DNA of 64,000 bases from Prosapia bicincta. Its lineage: Eukaryota; Arthropoda; Insecta; Hemiptera; Cercopidae. Location of the stretch: NCBI GenBank assembly GCA_036971475.1, contig JBAIZL010000003.1, positions 79,675,928 through 79,739,927 of the forward strand, given 5' to 3'. The position numbers were made by a program, and so were the translations under genes. The notes under the pieces are model-generated. The model was given only the letters and a program-made list of their open reading frames with translations. It had not been told where the DNA came from and made no database searches. Positions 58,297 through 64,000 of the stretch are shown here, piece after piece (within the stretch, counting starts at the first letter, position 1; each line of letters starts with the position of its first letter).

Positions 58297-58830
58297 TACA
58301 ACAATCTCTGCTCACTACTATAATTATCCTCTGATAAAGGCAAATTAATTAAACAATGCAACATAGAATTGAACCCTGCTTTTTTGGGTGAAATGAATCA
58401 CTAGTGATTAATCTGCTCGTGTGTGTTGGTTTTCTATAAACTTTAAATTTTAAAGTATTGTTTATTCCTGATATTAGAGCATCTAACAATAGTAAACATG
58501 CCTCTTTTTCTATTTCAACCATAAATGTTATACTTGAAAAAAACCCATTTATTGCGTTACAAAACTTGTCCAGGCTTTGTTCATTGTCAAACACTGCAAA
58601 CACTTCTTCCACATATCTCATCCACACTCTACGGTAATATTCCAAGGTCTTTTTAGCATTCATTTTGAAATAACTCATAAAACAGTTGGCTAAAAAACTT
58701 GGTAGAGGGTTACCCATAGTGGTGCCTTCCTTCTGGATATAAAATTTATTGTTAAACTGGAATGTATTTTGAACCAATACAAATTATATATCAAGGTAAT
58801 TTTCAAGGCCTATTCCAACCCCTTAATCTA
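58297..58830 (-). pseudogene. Penelope-group reverse transcriptase fragment (element F)
   Basis: From 58830 down: QNTFQFNNKFYIQKEGTTMG, NPLPSFLANCFMSYFKM, RVWMRYVEEVFAVFDN (YVEE in place of YVDD), KFKVYRKPTHTSRLITSDSF. After a shift in the A run at 58381 it continues GFNSMLHCLINLPLSEDN. A different lineage from A-D, closer to canonical Penelope RTs. Both catalytic Asp residues are Glu, so it is inactive. Confidence 0.88.
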
Positions 58831-58847
58831 TGAAAACCTGGAGATCA

Positions 58848-58960
58848 GTTACGGTCTGAGTTGACAATGGGACACGTCTTCCGAAATGGCCGTCCTCAAC
58901 AATTATAAGTAAGTGCTACTACTATAGGCAAGTTTGTAAAATATTTATAACTGTTTTATT
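58848..58960 (+). repeat. Solo PLE-B-type terminus (empty site)
   Basis: ATCAGTTACGGTCTGAGTTG, then ACAATGGGACACGTCTTCCG and AAGTGCTACTACTATAGGC. It preserves, uninterrupted, the site into which the foldback element at 6552-7349 inserted. Confidence 0.85.
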
Positions 58961-59573
58961 GATTAATTAAACATTTAAAAAAGCTGATGCCCAAGTCAGA
59001 TTTTAACTGACTCTGTGTTTTAAATTCCGACTTTTCGTGTTTGAAATCCAGCATTTTGGCACTGAGTCAACTTTCCCATACCTAGAAAAGTAAAATTTTA
59101 AAATGTATATGAAATTTTTTTGCCACCAATTGGTTGTCATCAAAACCTCCATTGTACAATCTTAAACTGTTTCCATGGTTACCACACAATATCCTAAATA
59201 ATGCTCTAGGATTAAAAATGAATGAAGACAATAAACTGGATTAATGGTATCAAATTCTGCTTCACAAACGGATAATGCGAAAGCGGAAAAAAATAAAACA
59301 CAAAGCAAACGATGATTAGAGAAAGAAAAACAAGTGCTAAAGAACGTTTCCAGATGAAATAGAAGAAGCTAAGAGCCTAAACTTGGATAAAGGAAAATGG
59401 AAAATTGGAAGGAAATTTGCTTCCTATTTTGCCAATTAATATAGGGATCCTGCCATATGTATATATATATATAAAATGTATATAAATAAATTTAGCAATT
59501 TGTATAAATCTAACAACAATTCTATTTCTAAATAAACATATGTTTTAGGCCTATAGCTTACATTATTGTAATT
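58961..59573. other. AT-rich spacer
   Basis: Nothing recognised. Confidence 0.5.
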
Positions 59574-59625
59574 TTCATTCCTGATGATGTTGGTACTGTT
59601 TGCCAACGAAAAGCTTTGGATATAA
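59574..59625 (+). ncRNA. Hammerhead-like core, solo PLE terminus
   Basis: CTGATGA at 59581, one extra T, stem II GTTGG/CCAAC around TACTGTTTG, then GAAA and the palindrome AAGCTT as stem III. ATTC before the core can pair with GGAT after it (4 pairs including one G-T). Same architecture as 35242 and 30904 but unrelated in sequence. A weak stem I lowers confidence. Confidence 0.45.
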
Positions 59626-61439
59626 AATAATAAATATTCTTGTATTTGAATAACCTGTGTTGTTTTTAAAATATATATATATATATATATATATATTAAT
59701 TGTAATTATAAAATAAAAAGAAAATAAAATAAAATTTTTTTATATTACCTACTTGTTTTTATGTTTTACATAAAAATTTAGATTGTTCACAATTTTAATT
59801 AAATATTGTCAAAAATTATTAATTTAGACTTATCTTTATGTTTACTTTTAAAAATATTAAAACACATGATTAAACTGTTTATACCTCTATGGCAATGAAC
59901 ATAATTTCCAAGGAGAACAATTCAAGTAATTCTTATCTCAGAAACAGATTGAAATATTTCATATATGAGCAATTAGTTAACATTCAAACATGGATGAAGA
60001 TGTGGATAAGTCATACACGCTTCGACCTCCTGGTATGTTTATTTAATTTTAAAAAAAAGAAAAAAAAGTTATAGTAATCTTACTTAATGTGGCTGTAGTG
60101 TTTTAATTGATAAACAATAATATTTATTATTATTAGAATGGTCAGTACTTGCTTAAACCTTATTTAAATAAAAATTTATATAAACATTTCCTGAAACAGT
60201 CTTTTGATTAGTAATCTATATATACAATTTGCTAATTATATTATAAGCACAATAATTTACTTTAGATTTTGCTCTGTTTCAAATATTACTTATTCAAATA
60301 TATTTTCTTCTATTATACACATCCTTAAACATTATTTGTTTCATAAAAGTTATAAAATAAAATTATTTTGGAAAATTACATTATTTTATTCATTAAGTAA
60401 TTATAAACAGAAATATAAAATAAATAACAATATAAAATAATAATAATTCCTGTCTATAAATAATAATACAAGTGTAAAAATAAGTAACTTTTTAAATAAA
60501 AAATAAATAAATAGAATATGTACACTTTTTTTCATTCTAAACATGGCAAATACAAAAATAGTTAGCGTAGCCTTTAATACTAATTTAAGAAATAAAATTA
60601 ATTTGTATGTAAGTTTAAAAAGTGAGAATACTATAATTTCATACTGTAATCTTATCTCTTTGTAAATTAAACTTAAAATAATGCATTAAGTAAGAACATA
60701 TTTCTTGAGGCTTGAAGTTAGCTGCTATATAAAAGTGTAAAATTAGCCTGAAATGTCATCGAAATATTCGAATTATAGTTTTTATTTAAGGTAACTTTTT
60801 GGTTTTTCTGAAATGAGAAATATTCAGATAAATAGTACTAACACCTAAATGTAGCACTTACTGCAAGGTGTTATTGCTATGCAGCTATAAGTCTGAGTGA
60901 TACTATGGCACAGTTCGCCCCATGCCCCCTTGAAGCATATCTGAATAAACCTGCACAAATTGTTACCAAATTTGAAGATAATTCTGACGCATTACTCCTC
61001 AAATAATCTTTGTCGATAATTTTTATTTTTACAAAATACAATATCTCCCTTTCAAAATTTTTTTTTGAAAAAAAATTTACAATGAAAATCCCAATATTCA
61101 CAATGAAATGAACTTATCCACTATAAATCAATACTTTATGTACATTTCGGTTGCAAGTTAAGCATCTTCAAAGTTACTGAAGAGAATAATTAACTTAACA
61201 TTTTGCTTTGGCTATTATGCTGAGCTGCTACAGTGCTCATTTCACTGCCTATGTGTGAGCAATGTGAGATAATGATATGAGTTGCAGATCTCAACCCTGG
61301 CTCAAAATTGGTAGTTTTCTTCTCAAATCTCTCAGGAAAACAAACGCTAAATAGCAGTTAGCAATTAAAATAAAAATATTGATAATAGAGGAGTTGGAGA
61401 TTAGCTCATGCCTATATATAGCAACTGCAAAGAACGGTT
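59626..61439. other. AT-rich spacer
   Basis: Includes a TA microsatellite at 59669-59696. A 74-codon minus frame at 60877-61101 lies in slightly less AT-rich sequence; its GLFRYASRGHGANCAIVSLR end is not one I can place. Otherwise nothing recognised. Confidence 0.45.
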
Positions 61440-61640
61440 GGTGTTACTTTAGTTTGTAAATCATTGTATTCTAGATTGTAATTTTGTAATAAGACCCTCC
61501 GACATGATCATCAAAATGTACAAAGGGTTTAATCTTAAATAACTTGTAATATTACTTATTTTAGATTTTTTTTGTATTAGGGTTTTTCCAGTATTTTTAT
61601 TGTAATATATTGTACCCCTGTGCTCTTGATAATGTTTACC
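61440..61640 (+). repeat. Single copy of the 49.8-kb outer repeat family
   Basis: ATTCTAGATTGTAATTTTG, GGGTTTAATCTTAAATAAC, TTTTATTGTAATATATTG and TGTGCTCTTGATAATGTTTA match, in order, the right half of 49847-50275 without the PLE-B-type palindrome. Confidence 0.72.
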
Positions 61641-62294
61641 AGTTAGCAATCTTTTAACTTTTGCATCACTTCCAAGTTGTGAGTTTATTAGAGTTAAACT
61701 AGGGTTAAATATTGTAAATTGTAAGAATATCTGTGAAACAAGTTTAATTTATGTGTATGAGAATTAAATTTGCTAATTGGTAAATTAAAATTTTATTTGG
61801 TAGTTAATTAATGCCAATAAATTAACAGTAATTTGCTTTAATTTACATATTTTAAAAATTAAAATTTTATTAAGGTAATGGCAAAATCGCAAGTTACATT
61901 TACTATAAATTTGCAGAACGTTAGCATATTAACTACTTACCTGAAATAATGTTATTTATCTACTATCCCACTAACTATATGAAATTCATCAAAATTTTAT
62001 AACTGAATTTATTTGTTAAAAATCCTGTTATGAATTAATTATTACTAATTTGCTTTCTTCCTAATTTTCAAATTTACTAAAAGTTTATACAAACATTTAT
62101 TTTATTTAAATTTATTCTCCCTAAACTATTTATTAGTTAAATCATTTTAACTTTTATAATTACCTTTAAACAACATATTACCAAAATCTTTATAACATTT
62201 TAAACAACTATTATTATTGCACTAATTTACCACTAATATACAAGTAAGATTCTTGTTAAGTACATTATTCTAAGAGATAAATGAATACCAGAAA
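61641..62294. other. AT-rich spacer
   Basis: Very AT-rich with no features. Confidence 0.5.
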
Positions 62295-62295
62295 G

Positions 62296-62364
<69 letters not shown>
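62295..62364. repeat. (TA)n microsatellite
   Basis: About 34 TA units, flanking the next repeat unit. Confidence 0.95.
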
Positions 62365-62367
<3 letters not shown>

Positions 62368-62369
62368 TT

Positions 62370-62615
62370 TTAGGTTAGTTTTGGTTGGTAAAGATTATTT
62401 AGATTTTTTGGACTAGGAGACTGACAGACTTACCTTGGTAAGAGTCGACTCTGTAGTCTTGAAATAGAAACACATAAAAGCACTTAAACAATGATATATT
62501 TCAACCACACAGTGGTCTTTGTCAATCAAAGAGAAAACACAAAAAGAAATACGAGAGTATGAAATAAAATAATTATAAATTGTAATCACAGATTGTGTAG
62601 AGTAGAAATCAGATG
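62370..62615 (+). repeat. Single copy of the 22.4-kb palindrome unit
   Basis: GACAGACTTACCTTGGTAAG through AAAGAGAAAACACAAAAAG, non-palindromic here, lying between two TA microsatellites and downstream of PLE-D on the latter's minus strand. Its position suggests it is the 3' terminal unit of that PLE lineage. Confidence 0.78.
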
Positions 62616-62634
62616 TCACAGATGCACAGATTAA

Positions 62635-62635
<1 letters not shown>

Positions 62636-62705
<70 letters not shown>
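62636..62705. repeat. (TA)n microsatellite
   Basis: About 34 TA units. Confidence 0.95.
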
Positions 62706-62708
<3 letters not shown>

Positions 62709-62794
62709 TCCATGAGCATATGAGTGATTATAGTTTATATAAGTCTGTCAGGGGAAAAGAGATAAGGCTATTAGGGAAAAAAAAATGAATGGAT

Positions 62795-63709
62795 TTATCT
62801 GATGTTGAAGTTAGGGGATTCTCTGGACTTGGTATACCACTGGTATGATAGTTCCCACCTTCTCAGTTCTGAGGGATTGCAATCAGGGGGGAGTGATTGA
62901 ATTATTTTTGTGGTATAGCAGTCATCAAAAGTTGTGATGTTGTGACTCGCAGCATGTTGAGCTGTTGGTCTATCCATATTCATAATTTTAACATCATGTC
63001 TGTGGCCATTCATTCTGATATTCAGACCATCCGTGGTCAGGCCTATGTACTGTGCTGAGCAAAGTTTACATTGTAGCTGGTATATGATATTTTTCGATGT
63101 ACAATTATGATTACCCTGTATTTTGAAGACTATTTTTGTTGTTTGGCTGTTGAAACTATTTGCTGAGGGGTGTATTGGACACGTCTTGCATCTAGGTCTA
63201 TTGCATGGGAAGGAGCCATGAGGAAGTTTGTGGGGTTTCTCTGCATCAGGGTCTGGTAGTTTAGGATGTACTAGGATGTTTTTCAAGTTGGGAGGTTGCT
63301 TGTACCAAATTTGCGGTGGATCGGTGAAAAGATTTTTGGTGTGGACGGAAGCTTGAAGAATTTTGAAACCATCTCTCAATATCTTGTTGAGTTTATGTAG
63401 GCCAGGATGGTAGTCTGTTATTAAAGACAGTTTATTTTGTTCTGTTTGTGGTTTGTGGTGAACCAAGGATTGTGCTGAATGAATTTGGTTTTCAATTAGT
63501 CTTTTTTGGTATCCTCTTCTCTGGAAGGCTGTTGATATCTTTCTATTGAAATCTTCCAATTCCCTATCATTCGAACAGATTCTCTTACCACTGATTGCTT
63601 GACTGTATGGAATGGATCGTTTTATGTTTATTGGGTGGTTGCTGTGGAAATGGAGATATTGTAGGTGGTTTGTCGGTTTGATGTGAATTCCTGTGTTGAT
63701 ATTTCCATC
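62795..63709 (-). CDS. PLE-D C-terminal half: RT thumb, Cys-rich linker, GIY-YIG
   Basis: 305 codons open from the head-to-head junction at 63709 to the stop at 62795; no true start, so truncated. RT thumb: HIKPTNHLQYLHFHSNHP, then KRSIPYSQAISGKRICS and RRGYQKRLIE. Linker: PPNLKNILVHPKLPDPDAEK, then PHKLPHGSFPCNRPRCKTC. Nuclease: NIIYQLQCKLCSAQYIGLTT, then LNIRMNGHRHD, and a tail with PSELRRWE ending SPNFNIR. The GIY-YIG domain keeps YIG and Arg, with NIIY in place of GIY. A Neptune-like PLE lineage, distinct from A-C. The clean frame implies a recent insertion. Confidence 0.92.
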   Translation of the reverse strand, partial: DGNINTGIHIKPTNHLQYLHFHSNHPINIKRSIPYSQAISGKRICSNDRELEDFNRKISTAFQRRGYQKRLIENQIHSAQSLVHHKPQTEQNKLSLITDYHPGLHKLNKILRDGFKILQASVHTKNLFTDPPQIWYKQPPNLKNILVHPKLPDPDAEKPHKLPHGSFPCNRPRCKTCPIHPSANSFNSQTTKIVFKIQGNHNCTSKNIIYQLQCKLCSAQYIGLTTDGLNIRMNGHRHDVKIMNMDRPTAQHAASHNITTFDDCYTTKIIQSLPPDCNPSELRRWELSYQWYTKSRESPNFNIR

Positions 63710-64000
63710 CTAAACTACCAGACCCTGATGCAGAGAAACCACACAAACTTCCTCATGGCTCCTTCCCATGCAATAGACCTAGATGCAAGACGTGTCCAAT
63801 ACACCCCTCAGCAAATAGTTTCAACAGCCAAACAACAAAAATGGTCTTCAAAATACAGGGTCATCATAATTGTACATCGAAAAATGTCATATACCAGCTA
63901 CAATGTAAACTTTGCTCAGCACGGTACATAGGCCTGACCACGGATGGTCTGAATATCAGAATGAATAGCCACAGACATGATGTTAAAATTATGAATATGG
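63709..64000 (+). CDS. PLE-D inverted copy, Cys-rich linker and GIY-YIG (partial)
   Basis: Frame PKLPDPDAEKPHKLPHG, PCNRPRCKTCPIHPSANSF, then NVIYQLQCKLCSARYIGLT, open to the window end. It is nearly identical to the minus-strand copy (differences such as QGHHN/QGNHN, SARY/SAQY, MNSH/MNGH). It begins mid-protein exactly where the minus copy begins, forming a head-to-head junction. The other open frame overlapping this stretch (63665-63931) is a shadow. Confidence 0.9.

Noticed and set aside
60877..61101. 74-codon minus frame ending with a GHGANCAIVSLRLIAA-type stretch
   Set aside because: Less AT-rich and possibly transposon-derived, but I cannot name a family.
63665..63931. Open frame of 88 codons at the right edge
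   Set aside because: It is a shadow of the real PLE-D frame that starts at 63709 in another phase and runs open to the window end.

Overview
The window is AT-rich animal nuclear DNA dominated by mobile elements. There is no operon structure, rRNA, tRNA or CRISPR, and I can name no host gene. The mix suggests an invertebrate, probably an arthropod with a large repeat-rich genome: many Penelope-like retroelements (PLEs), a piggyBac element with CCCTAGAAAG ends and TTAA target sites, pogo/Tigger elements with TA sites, a hAT element with an 8-bp duplication, and two non-LTR retrotransposon fragments. This is inference from transposon content; no phylogenetic marker is present.

Layout. 1-3.3 kb: decayed PLE (A) on the minus strand. 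3.6-6.3 kb: PLE terminal units, foldback fragments and a palindrome. 6.4-10.2 kb: the best-preserved PLE (B), carrying a foldback DNA transposon and a hAT element. 10.5-13.6 kb: cluster of long-inverted-repeat transposons. 17 kb: PLE nuclease remnant. 20-27 kb: large palindromes, a possible piggyBac-like MITE and microsatellites. 27.7-30.6 kb: internally deleted piggyBac and pogo elements. 32.5-34.2 kb: head-to-head PLE pair (C). 38.0-43.4 kb: 92-bp satellite with higher-order structure. 44-52 kb: exon-like islands, a 73-bp minisatellite, nested palindromes, a non-LTR remnant and a pogo-like element. 52.75-55.7 kb: 159-bp tandem array with a non-LTR insertion. 56-59 kb: further PLE remnants. 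62.3-64 kb: head-to-head PLE pair (D) running off the window.

The unifying theme is Penelope biology. At least four PLE lineages are present. Their terminal units recur many times, often as inverted head-to-head pairs with the coding part lost. Several units carry a CTGANGA - hairpin - GAAA core whose flanks can pair as stem I and whose stem III is a short palindrome, which fits minimal (possibly dimeric) type I hammerhead ribozymes. DNA transposons are nested inside these elements, so insertions can be ordered relative to one another, and one foldback insertion is confirmed by an empty paralogous site elsewhere in the window.
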